Below are positions 41,792 to 51,800 of a stretch of DNA of 64,000 nucleotides, in pieces. The notes under the pieces were generated by a model. That model ran no database searches. It worked only from the letters and a program-made list of their open reading frames with translations, and was not told where the DNA came from. This stretch comes from Flavobacterium tyrosinilyticum (GTDB lineage Bacteria; Bacteroidota; Bacteroidia; Flavobacteriales; Flavobacteriaceae). Each line of letters opens with the position of its first letter. Positions within the stretch are counted from its first letter, which is position 1. The DNA lies in NCBI RefSeq assembly GCF_023656565.1, contig NZ_JAMOKG010000004.1, positions 1-64,000 on the forward strand, read 5' to 3'. Made by a program: the position numbers and the translations under genes.

Positions 41792-41833
41792 AAATTCCGT
41801 AACCCAATAATTATACTTAAAGTTACGGAATTT
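41792..41833. repeat. Hairpin with AAATTCCGTAAC arms
   Basis: AAATTCCGTAAC (41792-41803) pairs with GTTACGGAATTT (41822-41833) around 18 nt. It lies between convergent promoters and terminators and is not followed by a T-run. Purpose unknown. Confidence 0.5.
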
Positions 41834-41924
41834 ATGCATGCAAAGTTTTGGTACTTATGCTAAATATTTGTGAATATTTTTTTGTTGTGAAATGGGAATT
41901 GTTTGAAGTGAAATGTTCTCAAAA

Positions 41925-42320
41925 TTACATTTTAACTTCTGTACAAATCTCGATTAAAAAGCCATTTAAATCTCTTGCGTACGCTACAACTTGTCCCCAT
42001 GGTTTTTCTACAGGTTCTGAAACCATAACTGCTCCAAAGGAAGTGGCTTTTTGTAAAACTTCTGGTACATTCTCTACTATAAAACCAATTTCTATTGCAA
42101 AAGGTTTGTCTTCTAAACTGCTTTCGATAAAGCCATCAGGCAAATTCTTTGAAGCTAATTTTTTTGAAGCGAATGAAAGTGTTGTTTCTCCTGTAATTAA
42201 TTCGCCATAATCACCATCTGGCGAGACAAATTTTCTCGAAAAACCAAATGCATTTTCGTAAAATGCAATAGATTCTTCGACATTTTCAACGTATAAAATT
42301 GTATATCCAAACTTGATCAT
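41925..42320 (-). CDS. VOC (glyoxalase/bleomycin-resistance-like) protein
   Basis: The 131-residue protein is two beta-alpha-beta3 halves in one chain: FGYTILYVENVEESIAFYENAFGFSRKFV, then LISGETTLSFASKKL and EIGFIVENVPEVLQKATSFGA, with WGQVVAYARDLNGFLIEICTEV at the end. The final Glu-containing strand is the usual metal-ligand position. The substrate is unknown. Confidence 0.85.
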   Translation of the reverse strand: MIKFGYTILYVENVEESIAFYENAFGFSRKFVSPDGDYGELITGETTLSFASKKLASKNLPDGFIESSLEDKPFAIEIGFIVENVPEVLQKATSFGAVMVSEPVEKPWGQVVAYARDLNGFLIEICTEVKM

Positions 42321-42362
42321 ATTTTCTAGTATTTAATGTATATCAAATAAATATAAGAAAAT

Positions 42363-42911
42363 TTAGCTGATTTCTAATAGAACATTATATTTTTCTAAGC
42401 TTGCTAGATCTTCGATAGAATTTATATTGGCTAATTTTTCGTGTTCTTCAACTTCTTTTCGCACTTCAATATGTTTTATTGCTTTTCTAAAACGACGTAC
42501 TTCTTGCAAATTAGACAGAATCAATCCTGGAACCTGAACGCTTTTTCCTTCTTTATCTTTGGCAACCATTGTAAAATAAGACGAATTACAATGTTTAATA
42601 ACGCCTGTCTGAATATTTTCTGCTTCTACACGAATTCCTACTACCATAGAACTTCTTCCGACATAATTTACAGAAGCCTTCATGGTAACCAATTCTCCCA
42701 CTTCAATTGGCTTAAGAAAGTTTACGGTATCTACTGAAGCGGTTACACAATAATTCCCGCTAAATTTTGATGCCGATGCAAAAGCAATTTGATCTAATAA
42801 TTGCAAAATATAACCCCCGTGAATTTTACCACTAAAGTTGGTATGCGAAGGCAACATTAATTCTGATATACTAACTTTTGATGATGAAACTGGCTTAAAA
42901 TCTGTACTCAT
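42363..42911 (-). CDS. Acyl-CoA thioesterase (hotdog fold)
   Basis: The 182-residue single hotdog protein carries the signature ELMLPSHTNFSGKIHGGYILQLLDQIAFASASKFSGN. The Asn/His/Gly-Gly stretch lies over the long hotdog helix, followed by VDTVNFLKPIEVGELVTMKASV. It matches the YciA/BACH type that cleaves medium- to long-chain acyl-CoA. The C-terminal 40 residues are charged and helical. Confidence 0.88.
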   Translation of the reverse strand: MSTDFKPVSSSKVSISELMLPSHTNFSGKIHGGYILQLLDQIAFASASKFSGNYCVTASVDTVNFLKPIEVGELVTMKASVNYVGRSSMVVGIRVEAENIQTGVIKHCNSSYFTMVAKDKEGKSVQVPGLILSNLQEVRRFRKAIKHIEVRKEVEEHEKLANINSIEDLASLEKYNVLLEIS

Positions 42912-42942
42912 GTTTTTGGTATTGGTATTGTTGATTAGTTGT

Positions 42943-43035
42943 ATTCTATATTCTATATTCTATATTCTATATTCTATATTCTATATTCTTTTCTCTTGCT
43001 TCTTTTCCCTCGCTTCTTTTCCCTCGCTTCTTTCC
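42943..43035. repeat. Tandem repeats: ATTCTAT x6, then GCTTCTTTTCCCTC x2-3
   Basis: Between the thioesterase and rmuC, a 7-bp unit ATTCTAT is repeated six times from 42943 (partial seventh to 42989). It is followed by a 14-bp unit GCTTCTTTTCCCTC (42998-43025, third partial copy to 43035). Both can slip in replication, so the length should vary among strains. It is not a CRISPR. Confidence 0.85.
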
Positions 43036-43041
43036 TCTTCT

Positions 43042-44415
43042 CTAATTCAATAATTCATTCTCATCTGAATTGATCGCTCTTGCAATAATATTTTCTGGAA
43101 GCGCTTTTTTTGCCTTTGCTCCCATTTTCTTTAATCTTTCTACGCTCGAAATTAAGTTTCCTTTTCCGTCAACCAATTTATTCATAGCGCTTTCGTATTC
43201 TGTTTTGGTATCTTTTATTTTATTTCCAATTCGGACTAAATCAGAAACAAAACCTTCAAATTTATCATACAAGGCTCCAGCTTGTCTAGCAATTTCCAAA
43301 GCATTTTCCTGCTGCTTTTGATTGGTCCACATGCTGTCAATTGTTCTTAACGTTGCCAAAAGTGTACTTGGCGTTACAATTACAATATTCCGGTCAAATG
43401 CTTTTGTGTACAAAGAAGGATCTTCGTTTAAAGCAATGGCAAAAGCGGGCTCCATCGGAATGAAGAGCAGTACAAAATCTGGGCTTTCCATGTGGTACAA
43501 ATCGTGATAGTTTTTACTGCCCAACTGCTCCACATGCCTTTTTATAGAGATTACGTGTTCTTTAAGAAATTCTATTTTTAAAAGTTCAGATTCTTCATTA
43601 ACCCATTTTTCGTAAGCAGAAAGCGAAACTTTAGAATCGACAATCATTTTTTTACCATCTGGAAGATTAATGACAACATCTGGCAAAACTCGGTTTCCTT
43701 CACTATTTGTAAAACTCTGCTGTACTTCGTATTCCCTTCCTTTCTCTAATCCCGATTTTTCTAAAACACGTTCTAGAACCAATTCGCCCCAATTTCCCTG
43801 CATTTTACTGTCGCCTTTTAGTGCTTTAGTAAGATTTAAAGTTTCCTTGCTCATTTGCGCATTCATTTCACTCAAACCAATAATCTGCTGACGAAGCGCT
43901 GCATGATAGTCAATACTTTCTTTATGAGTCTGTTCTACTTTTTGTTCAAAAACCAGAATCTTATCCTGCAAAGGCGTCAGGATATTTTTCATGTTCACGG
44001 TATTTTGTTCTGTAAACTTTGCCGATTTTTCTTCTAGAATTTTGTTGGCAAGATTTTCAAATTCTTTGGTGAATTTTTCCTGAAGTTCATTGATTTCACT
44101 TTTTTGCTCTTTATGGCGTTCCCATAAATTTTCAAAATCTACTTCTTTTTTAGAAAGCTGAATGGCCAAACTATCTTTTTCTGTTCGAATGTTTTCTTTC
44201 TCAGTAATACTCAGCTGCAATTGTTTCTGCAAATTATTTTTTTCGTTTTCAAACTGCTCTTTCTGCATTTGCAATTGACCGTTTATGGCATTTAATCTTT
44301 CCTCATAAATAGCTTTTTCTGACTGAGATTTTGATGCAGAAAGCATCCTGCCTACGTATATGCCTATAAAAAGCGCAACAACAAATCCTAATAAAAACGG
44401 TATATAATCGGTCAT
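43042..44415 (-). CDS. rmuC: DNA recombination protein RmuC
   Basis: The 457-residue protein has an N-terminal TM (about 4-22, YIPFLLGFVVALFIGIYVG), a long coiled coil (about 30-150) and the RmuC nuclease-like domain. The latter shows QGNWGELVLERVLEKSGLEKGREYEVQ, LPDVVINLPDGKKMIVDSKVSLSAYEKWV and ADPHFALLFIP-like IPMEPAFAIAL. In E. coli RmuC limits recombination of inverted repeats. It lies in a repeat-rich region. Confidence 0.93.
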   Translation of the reverse strand: MTDYIPFLLGFVVALFIGIYVGRMLSASKSQSEKAIYEERLNAINGQLQMQKEQFENEKNNLQKQLQLSITEKENIRTEKDSLAIQLSKKEVDFENLWERHKEQKSEINELQEKFTKEFENLANKILEEKSAKFTEQNTVNMKNILTPLQDKILVFEQKVEQTHKESIDYHAALRQQIIGLSEMNAQMSKETLNLTKALKGDSKMQGNWGELVLERVLEKSGLEKGREYEVQQSFTNSEGNRVLPDVVINLPDGKKMIVDSKVSLSAYEKWVNEESELLKIEFLKEHVISIKRHVEQLGSKNYHDLYHMESPDFVLLFIPMEPAFAIALNEDPSLYTKAFDRNIVIVTPSTLLATLRTIDSMWTNQKQQENALEIARQAGALYDKFEGFVSDLVRIGNKIKDTKTEYESAMNKLVDGKGNLISSVERLKKMGAKAKKALPENIIARAINSDENELLN

Positions 44416-44426
44416 AACTAAGTCTA

Positions 44427-44438
44427 TTTTACGTAAAA
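44427..44438. promoter_or_regulatory. Palindrome before rmuC
   Basis: TTTTACGTAAAA is a perfect 12-bp palindrome 12 nt upstream of the rmuC ATG. It may be an operator, but no protein is indicated. Confidence 0.25.
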
Positions 44439-44598
44439 GTACGCAATAATACGTAGTGCTTAGTTTTTAAAATAGAAATTTCACTAATTCATTCCCAATC
44501 CAAACTAAACCAACATTTTATTTCAAAAAAAATTTCACCTCAACGCAACCTTTTTTTGAAACCCCTATCTACTAAAATATAAACCTATTAAAATAATT

Positions 44599-45474
44599 AT
44601 GAAAAAATTAATGATTGGCTTATTTGTAGCCTTCGGATTCAGCGCCTGTTCTCTCAATGACGGAAATAACTATGTAGATTGCGGTACAAATACAGTTGTA
44701 AATTTTACTGGTTTTCCTTTCTCTTGTAATTATACTGAAAAAACATTGCAAAATAATCCAGCGGCAATTGTTGTGGGATCTCAAGAAAAAATGAATGAGT
44801 ATTTCACAAAACATGCGAACAGCTGTCCTGTAGCAAGTGACCCAAATATTGATTTTACAAAAGAATATTTAGTTGGAATTTTTGCTGGTGCTAAACCTAC
44901 AAGTGGTTACGAAATTGTAATTAGCTCTATTGTAGAAAACAATTGTGAAATCGTAGTGAACTATTACGAAAGAACTCCTGCTGTAGGCGAAAACGTAACT
45001 CAAACTCCTACATATCCAACTGATTTTGTTTTGATTCCGAAAACATCAAAAGGAATGATTTTCAATAAAACTACAGAAAATGCAGATAATATTATTATTG
45101 GAAGCTTCAATAACCAATGTTTAAGTTCAGACTGTCAAAAATTCTATCAAATTAATGATTACAACACTTTAAAATTCTTAAATGTTGGAGCAAAACAATA
45201 TGATTTTGGACAATACAGATATACTCCAACAATCAAAAGGGGCGAATATACTTTACTATTAAAAGATGTTCCTGCAGAGATTTTAGCTTTAAAAGGACAA
45301 ACTAAAACATACGGTACTCCGGATGCTGGAGATCAAGGCGGAATTTATTTTGAACTGCGTCAAGGAGCAAGCCTTACTAAGGTTTATATCGACAACAACG
45401 ACACTGCAGACCAAAGTGCTGAAATAAAAATTTTCAAAAAAACGATTCAAGAAAAAATTACTAGCTTAAAATAA
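44599..45474 (+). CDS. PrcB-like lipoprotein
   Basis: The 291-residue protein has lipoprotein signal MKKLMIGLFVAFGFSAC (Cys17). The middle, about 90-155, has the PrcB_C-like run GYEIVISSIVENNCEIVVNYYERTP, then PTDFVLIPKTSKGMIF. This is like the C-terminal domain of the protease-complex subunit PrcB of Treponema and relatives. The C-terminal part is beta-rich with no active site visible. It is followed 7 nt later by a small secreted protein, so the two are probably one transcript. Confidence 0.78.
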   Translation: MKKLMIGLFVAFGFSACSLNDGNNYVDCGTNTVVNFTGFPFSCNYTEKTLQNNPAAIVVGSQEKMNEYFTKHANSCPVASDPNIDFTKEYLVGIFAGAKPTSGYEIVISSIVENNCEIVVNYYERTPAVGENVTQTPTYPTDFVLIPKTSKGMIFNKTTENADNIIIGSFNNQCLSSDCQKFYQINDYNTLKFLNVGAKQYDFGQYRYTPTIKRGEYTLLLKDVPAEILALKGQTKTYGTPDAGDQGGIYFELRQGASLTKVYIDNNDTADQSAEIKIFKKTIQEKITSLK

Positions 45475-45481
45475 TACAATC

Positions 45482-45883
45482 ATGAAGAAACTCTTTTTAT
45501 CTTTTATTGTCTGTTTTCTTTTTACATCAATGATTTCTGTAAATACTTCTAGAGAAGCAGCAGCGGGATCAATAATAAATACTTGGATTTGGGAAAAATC
45601 TATAGGAGGTTCTAACAATCCTTATGTGGCAACCCCAAAATCAATCGGGTTTAACAAGAAAATCATCTTTACTGCAGAGGGAAGGGTTATTACTTATAAA
45701 GACAATGTGGAGATAAGAAACAGTGCTTATCTAATAGAAAAAAGAAAAGGATATTTTGACCAGTCGGAACATGATCTAATTACGTTTGAAGGCAAAACTT
45801 ACGTAATAGAAAACCTTGACAATCAAAACCTAACAATTGTAAGCAACAGTCAAGACGGCACTCGAACTATTTTTAAAAGATAG
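45482..45883 (+). CDS. Small secreted lipocalin-like protein
   Basis: The 133-residue protein has signal peptide MKKLFLSFIVCFLFTSMISV and a mature part of beta-strand pattern: INTWIWEKSIGGSNN, IIFTAEGRVITYKDN, YLIEKRKGYF, VIENLDNQNLTIVSNS and the end TRTIFKR. It resembles small lipocalin-like domains in Bacteroidota, but I cannot prove it. It comes between the PrcB-like gene and the sigma factor. Confidence 0.6.
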   Translation: MKKLFLSFIVCFLFTSMISVNTSREAAAGSIINTWIWEKSIGGSNNPYVATPKSIGFNKKIIFTAEGRVITYKDNVEIRNSAYLIEKRKGYFDQSEHDLITFEGKTYVIENLDNQNLTIVSNSQDGTRTIFKR

Positions 45884-45903
45884 TTTTGTAAGCTATTTAA
45901 AAC

Positions 45904-45911
45904 TATTTTTG
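45904..45911 (+). promoter_or_regulatory. -7 element of the ECF sigma gene
   Basis: TATTTTTG fits TAnnTTTG. The start codon is at 45923, so the leader would be a few bases. Confidence 0.4.
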
Positions 45912-45922
45912 CAAAATCAAAT

Positions 45923-46486
45923 TTGAACCATTTCTTGAAAGACGAGTTAGAAAAATATATCAAACTGTGCATGAAAAATGACAGGGAGGGACAACTGAAA
46001 ATTTATCAGTTGTTCTCTCCTGTTTTGTATGGTATCTGTTTGAAATATATGAAGAACGAGGATGACGCGAAAGATGTTTTTCAAGAGGCCTTTGTAATTG
46101 CGTTTCAGAAAATAAGCCAATATAAATTTGAAGGAAGTTTTGAAGGCTGGCTGAAACGGATTTTTATAAACAAACTTATCGAGACTTTAAACAAAAAGAA
46201 AAAGGAGAGTTTCTTTTTAGATGTTTTTGATCCCGATACCGATTTTGTTGAAGAAGAGGAACTAGAAGCTATTCCGATAGAACAGGAAAAACTGCTGGAG
46301 TACATTCGGGATTTACCAGATCAATATCGGACGGTTTTTAACTTGTATGTATTTGAAAAAATGAAACACAGAGAAATCGCCGAACTCTTAAAAATCTCCG
46401 AAGGGACATCAAAATCAAATTTAAATCGCGCCAAGCATATATTACAAAAGCGAATTTTGAGCATAAAAAATTTTAAAACAGCATGA
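45923..46486 (+). CDS. ECF sigma factor (sigma-70 family)
   Basis: The 187-residue factor starts at TTG 45923 (no ATG upstream; ATG at 45971 would remove 16 residues). Region 2 reads VLYGICLKYMKNEDDAKDVFQEAFVIAFQ with the RNA-polymerase binding helix. Region 4 is the HTH REIAELLKISEGTSKSNLNRAKHILQ. The linker is Asp/Glu-rich (DVFDPDTDFVEEEELEAIP). It overlaps by 4 nt with the next gene, which has an anti-sigma-like N-terminus, a typical sigma/anti-sigma coupling. Confidence 0.88.
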   Translation: MNHFLKDELEKYIKLCMKNDREGQLKIYQLFSPVLYGICLKYMKNEDDAKDVFQEAFVIAFQKISQYKFEGSFEGWLKRIFINKLIETLNKKKKESFFLDVFDPDTDFVEEEELEAIPIEQEKLLEYIRDLPDQYRTVFNLYVFEKMKHREIAELLKISEGTSKSNLNRAKHILQKRILSIKNFKTA

Positions 46487-48243
46487 AGAAGCAAAAAATA
46501 GAAGATATTTTTTCATCAATGGAAGACTTTTCCAGTGTTCCGCCTCCAGAGTTATGGAGTCAGATTGAAGAAAAATTAGACAAACCTAAAAAGAAGAAGA
46601 GAGTTGTTCTTTGGTGGTCGGCTGCTGCATGCTTATTATTAGGGTTGCTTCTGCCTTCAATATTACATTTTACTGCTTCGCCTGAAAATATAAAAATCAA
46701 CAATGGCGGTTTAGAAAACAACAATAACAGTGTTGTTTTGGATAAAAAAACAAACGATAATTCTAACAACAGAAATTTAGATCAAAATAAAAATCTTGGA
46801 AAAACAGAAGATTCTTTAAACCACAATTCGACAAGAAAAAATCAATTTAATACAGAATCAGGAATTCCAGTTCAAGAAACTTCTGTAGCGGAAACAAATT
46901 CTAAAAACGAAACCAATAAAAAAGATTCTAAACACATTACACCAACTCCTGCCAATGTTCCGAATCAATCTGTCGCTTATCAAAACTCGGGTGTATCAGA
47001 AGAAAAAGCAATTGCAAAATCTTCTAAAAAATCTAGTACAGGAGTTCCAGCAAATGCTCCGAACCAATCTGTCGCGTTTCAAAACTCTGGTTCAGCAGAA
47101 AATAAATCTATTTTGAAATCTTCTAAAAAATCTATTTTAGAAAATAATGCAAAATCTTCTAATAAAGGAATTTCTGAAGAAAGAGTTGCATTTGGCAAAC
47201 AAAACAAATTTAATTCGACAGCAAAAAAACAGCTTTCAAATTCGATTTTTGAAGAACAGATTACTCCGAAGAACAATAAAAATCTTGCTTTCAATAATCA
47301 GCGCTATTCTGTAAATAATAACTCTTTTACAAACAGCAATGTATACAATTCAAATAATGCGGTTTCTAGTAAAAATGAGAATAAACGCAATGACAAAGCA
47401 GTTATTATAAAAGACGATGTAAAAATCACCAACAGTTTGAGCAAAACCGATTCTATGCAGTTGGCTGAACTTCAGAATTTAGAAAAAGGAATCTTAACTC
47501 CAGAAAAGCAAAAACAAGAAAAAGAGAAAAAAGATAATTTGATTGATAAAAAAGAAAGATGGGCAGTTGCCGTTTTTGCTGGTGTTGCAAGTTCTGAAAA
47601 CACTAAAAACGAAAAAACATTAGGTAACGTAAACGATTCTAAACAATCTAATTCTTATGGTGTAAAAACAAAATACAGCATTAACAAAAAATGGGCTGTT
47701 GGTTCTGGTTTAAAAATTAGCGAATTAGGACAAAGCGTTGCCAATGTCTCTTATGTAAGCGCCAAAAACAATGCTTTTTTTGCTCCTGCCGCTTCCTATG
47801 CCGACAGTAGTCCAGTTGCGTCATCAGATGCAACAAGGCAAGAATATTTTTTGGTTTCAAATAGCACAAAAGAAGCTATGAAAAATGAAAATGTGCAAAC
47901 AGGTAAATTGGATCAAAATTTAAGATATGTAGAAATGCCTCTTGAGGTTTCTTATTCTATTTTTAATAAAAATAAAGCCAGCATTAATTTAAATACAGGT
48001 GGTTTTGTGGGTAAATTAATTTCTAATAATGTGAATTTGGATGGGCATTCTATAGGAGAAAACATGAATGCAAATGATTATGTTTATGGTTCTACTTTGA
48101 GTAGTACGGTTCAATATCGTGTCTATAAAAAAACCAATGTTTTTGTTGAGCCTGCTATGAATTATTATATCAATCCGTTAAACAGTCAGTCTTTCAACCA
48201 ATTCCAATGGGGATTAAATTTTGGTCTGAATGTTTCTTTCTAA
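46483..48243 (+). CDS. Anti-sigma-like N-terminus fused to outer-membrane beta-barrel
   Basis: The 586-residue protein has an N-terminal cytoplasmic segment with a PPPELWSQIEEKLDK motif typical of Bacteroidota anti-sigma-like proteins, then a TM at about 42-64. A low-complexity Asn/Ser/Lys-rich part spans about 65-350, containing two imperfect copies of PNQSVAxQNSG followed by KSSKKS-type runs. A C-terminal domain of about 220 residues is rich in alternating strands (KYSINKKWAVGSGLKISE, PLEVSYSIF, FVEPAMNYYINPLN) and ends FGLNVSF, consistent with a beta-barrel. The chain spans inner membrane, periplasm and outer membrane, a plausible signal bridge to the sigma factor. The assignment is inferential. 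Confidence 0.65.
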   Translation: MKKQKIEDIFSSMEDFSSVPPPELWSQIEEKLDKPKKKKRVVLWWSAAACLLLGLLLPSILHFTASPENIKINNGGLENNNNSVVLDKKTNDNSNNRNLDQNKNLGKTEDSLNHNSTRKNQFNTESGIPVQETSVAETNSKNETNKKDSKHITPTPANVPNQSVAYQNSGVSEEKAIAKSSKKSSTGVPANAPNQSVAFQNSGSAENKSILKSSKKSILENNAKSSNKGISEERVAFGKQNKFNSTAKKQLSNSIFEEQITPKNNKNLAFNNQRYSVNNNSFTNSNVYNSNNAVSSKNENKRNDKAVIIKDDVKITNSLSKTDSMQLAELQNLEKGILTPEKQKQEKEKKDNLIDKKERWAVAVFAGVASSENTKNEKTLGNVNDSKQSNSYGVKTKYSINKKWAVGSGLKISELGQSVANVSYVSAKNNAFFAPAASYADSSPVASSDATRQEYFLVSNSTKEAMKNENVQTGKLDQNLRYVEMPLEVSYSIFNKNKASINLNTGGFVGKLISNNVNLDGHSIGENMNANDYVYGSTLSSTVQYRVYKKTNVFVEPAMNYYINPLNSQSFNQFQWGLNFGLNVSF

Positions 48244-48253
48244 AGTAAATTTG
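48221..48253 (+). promoter_or_regulatory. Promoter of the MepB gene
   Basis: TTG at 48221-48223, 22-bp spacer, TAAATTTG at 48246-48253. It starts within the end of the preceding gene. Confidence 0.5.
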
Positions 48254-48288
48254 TAGTAATTTTCAGAAAAATTTAGAGTTGATTTTTT

Positions 48289-48798
48289 ATGGATTTTATT
48301 GCTACATCCCCTGATTTATTATTATGCAAAAAAAATGTTTTTGACAAAGCCGAATTACAGGCAATTTCTTTGCAAAAGGAACTTGAAAGCGAAGAATACA
48401 GCGCGTATCGTTTTCTGCTAAACCATAAAAACATTTGTTATCGAGAGGCCAAAATAACTCCAACCAAAACGGGGCAGTTTGTTACTTTGTGGAAAAGAAA
48501 TCAAACCGGAACGATAGAACCTTTTGATTATTCTGATGCTATTGATTTTGTAATTGTCAATGTTCGAAAAGATCATAATTGGGGACAATTTATTTTTCCG
48601 AAGAAAACGCTACTTGAAAAAGGTATTTTTTCTACCCAAAATAAAGAAGGAATTAGAGCGACAAGAGTTTACCCTCCTTGGGATGAAACCACGAGCAAAC
48701 AAGCTCAGAAAACGCAGAAATGGCAATTGGATTATTTCTTTAACTTTTCAGATCAAAGTAAAATTGATTTAGAGGAATTAAGAAAATTATTTTTATAA
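48289..48798 (+). CDS. MepB-family protein
   Basis: The 169-residue protein has the pattern FRLLNHKNICYREAKITPTKTGQFVTLWKRN, FVIVNVRKDHNWGQFIFPKKTLLEKGI and KEGIRATRVYPPWD. This is the MepB type of small protein, encoded beside mepA in Staphylococcus and of unknown biochemical role. It follows the beta-barrel gene with its own promoter and has a terminator immediately after. Confidence 0.8.
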   Translation: MDFIATSPDLLLCKKNVFDKAELQAISLQKELESEEYSAYRFLLNHKNICYREAKITPTKTGQFVTLWKRNQTGTIEPFDYSDAIDFVIVNVRKDHNWGQFIFPKKTLLEKGIFSTQNKEGIRATRVYPPWDETTSKQAQKTQKWQLDYFFNFSDQSKIDLEELRKLFL

Positions 48799-48800
48799 AA

Positions 48801-48832
48801 AAAAGGCAGTCACTAAAATGACTGCCTTTTCT
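48801..48832 (+). terminator. Terminator between MepB and the convergent nuclease
   Basis: AAAAGGCAGTCA pairs with TGACTGCCTTTT around CTAAAA. It is symmetric with A and T flanks, so it serves both converging genes. Confidence 0.85.
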
Positions 48833-48848
48833 GTTCTATTAAAGTTCC

Positions 48849-51800
48849 TTATTTCTTAATAACTTTATCTTTAAAAATTACTTTATTGTTTTCTGAAACC
48901 GTGTAGAAATAAACTCCAGAAACTAGATTTCCAACTGCAACAACAGCTGTACTAACTTCAGATTCATTTTTAACGGTAATTGGATTTCCAATCGCACGAC
49001 CATTAAAATCATATAATCTAATTTTCAAATCTCTTCCTTGCGTTGTTTTAATATCAAAATTTAAAACATCTGTCGCAGGATTTGGATATGCTTTTACGAA
49101 ATATTTATTTTTCCCAAAATCAGGTGTCGAAAGCACGTCTTTTTTCAATTCGAAACGAGCAATTACTGGTCCGTGATCTGAAGTTGTTGTTGTATAATTT
49201 GCGATATCATTTCTTGGATCGTAAACTGCAATTGATTTGGCGATATAATCTTCATTCAATTCGTTTGAAATTAAGATATGATCTAAAAATCCTTGCGAAC
49301 TTAAGAAACTATATGCTCCAGCCTGACTAATACCTAATGTTAAAGCATTATAATTAGTAGTATCATCTACAAATTTCTTATAAGACGAAGCTGTATTTGC
49401 ATTTCCAACCCACGCTTTAACATCATCATTAAAGTCTCCTAAAAGAATCAAATTTGCATCTGGATATTCAGCATCTAATGCATCTTTTAGATAGTCAATA
49501 TCATACTTACGCTGATTGTATTTTGAAATATCAGTTCCGCTGTTTGCACGTGCGTGAAGATCAATCAAGTTAATTTCTTTTTTTACTCCGCCAACATTAG
49601 CTTCAACCTGAACCAAATAAGGAAGACGTCCTGATGAGAAAAAACTATCATCGTTTTTTTCTGGAGTATCTGTTCCTGGATAACCTGGTAAAACTACCGT
49701 GTTAAAACGAACTTGATCGTACAAATCTTTAAACAATACTTTTGTGCTTTTTACAGTAGTTGTTTGGGTATTGTAAATCACAACCAATTTTTGAGGTGGA
49801 AAATACGGATCTAAAGCTTGGAATGAGTAAGACCAGGAAGTTGAAATTGTTTTATCGAATGTTTTTCCGTTAACACTAATTTTTTGAATTAAAACATCTA
49901 GTGCCGGTTCATCTGAAACTTCTTGAACGACATAAACGTCTGCATTTAATTTGTTCATTACTTTGGCCACGTTTTCTATTTGCAACGCATCATTTGTTGG
50001 TCCAAATTCTTTACCCGTTTTATCTTTAACATCAGTTCCAAAAAACTCTAAATTATAAGACACCACATCATAAGTATCTTCCTTTAGTATAGAAGATCCT
50101 GTAAGTGAACCAATTTCTTTATTAAGAGAGGTTCCTGTAATAGTTAAAACACCAGAAATAGTTGGTTCTTTTGTTGTTGGTGCAAATCTCGCATAAACTG
50201 TTTTTCCTATTAAGGCATCTGCAGAAGAAACAATAATGCTTGACGCAAATGAGATATTATCTCCTGATAATTCATAAGAAGATGGAGCAGCAATAGTAAT
50301 ATCGCCATAACCTGCTGCATTAAAAACAAAAGATTGACTAGCAGAAACTGAATTCGGGCTTACATCTGCAAAATCTAAACGCGGGTTAGAATCTACATAT
50401 TTCGATTCGTCGATAATAGCAAAGTCATCAAAAGACCATTCTGCAGCATTATCAAGTCCGCCAGAAGCAGTTTCGTAAACCCAAGCCAAATAGGTATGAT
50501 CTGTTTTATAAGCGGCTAAATTTATAAACTCAGATTTTGCATAACTTCCTGTAGTTTCCGGAAATTTACCATTTAGTGGTGTCCATATTGCTGTATTTGG
50601 ATCGCTAATTCCATCATAATTGGTTGAAACCATTAATTTTAACGATGGTCCATCATAAAATTGACGAGAATAAAAAGATAACAACGGAATTTGAGTAAAG
50701 CCATCTAAACGTAATCTTGGAGAAATTAACCAATCTTTACTTGCTCCACTGTCTGAATATCCATTCATTAAAACCGCTCCAGTTCCAGAATTAACATTAC
50801 GTGATTGCGTAGTGTGAGTCCATTGGTTTAAAGGTCCTGCCTCATTGTATTGTGACCATTTACTGTTTACAAAAACATTTGGATCGTCAAAATTTTGCAC
50901 ATAAGGATTTACTCCAAAAGCAGTTAAATTAACTGTTTTAGTTGTACCTCCTGTTGTTTCATGAGTTATAGAACCCGTGAAACTGCCAACAGAAGTTGGA
51001 GTAAATTTTACATAAACAGTTGGTGTCGCATTAGAATCAAAATCAGTAGGAATAAATGATAAAGATGTTGTGAATGTCGTATTATCTTTTGAAATAGTAA
51101 AACTTCCTGATGCAGTAACGACTACATTCGCAGTAAGATCAGAAGCTCCTATTTGGTAGCTTTTTGTTAAAGCATCAAAATTTGGTTCAGTACCTCCTAA
51201 ATTCAATACAGCAACAGATGGAGATATCGCAGGGGGCATCACGCTCAGTGTTGTAACATCTGTTTTACTAACTGAATTTTGTAAATTATCATAAGGATCC
51301 TCAGAAATAGAGAAAACACTATAAGCAGTATTTAAATTTAATCCCGTAAAACTTTTTACATATTCCTGAGCCGGATTTGTTATATCAAAAACCCCAGATT
51401 GCAGTGCTGCGGTTCCGTTTGAATCCTGTCCTGCTTTTATTTGTGCAACTGTTGGTTCTGTACTGCCACCAGGCAATAGTACATAATATGTCTTTCCGAT
51501 TTCATCTATTTTATCAATAAAATCGAAACTATCACCTAAAACATTAGTTGCCTTTGGATAGCCTGTAATATTAACTGGAGCAAAAAGATCTTTTTCAATA
51601 TCTATATTATCAATTGCAAAAGATGGACGAGAACCCGCACCTGAAATTTGTCTTGAAATCCATCTAATTTGAATTTCCTCCTGATTATTACATGCTGCTG
51701 GTAAAGTTACTTTTATAGTCTGAAGATTTTGCGGTTCGGTAGTATTTCCAGTCTGCAAAACTGTATTATTAGTATAAACTGTCCCTAACAAAGATGTAAA

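Noticed and set aside
42943..43035. CRISPR array
   Set aside because: Units of 7 and 14 bp with no spacers and no cas genes; simple tandem repeats.
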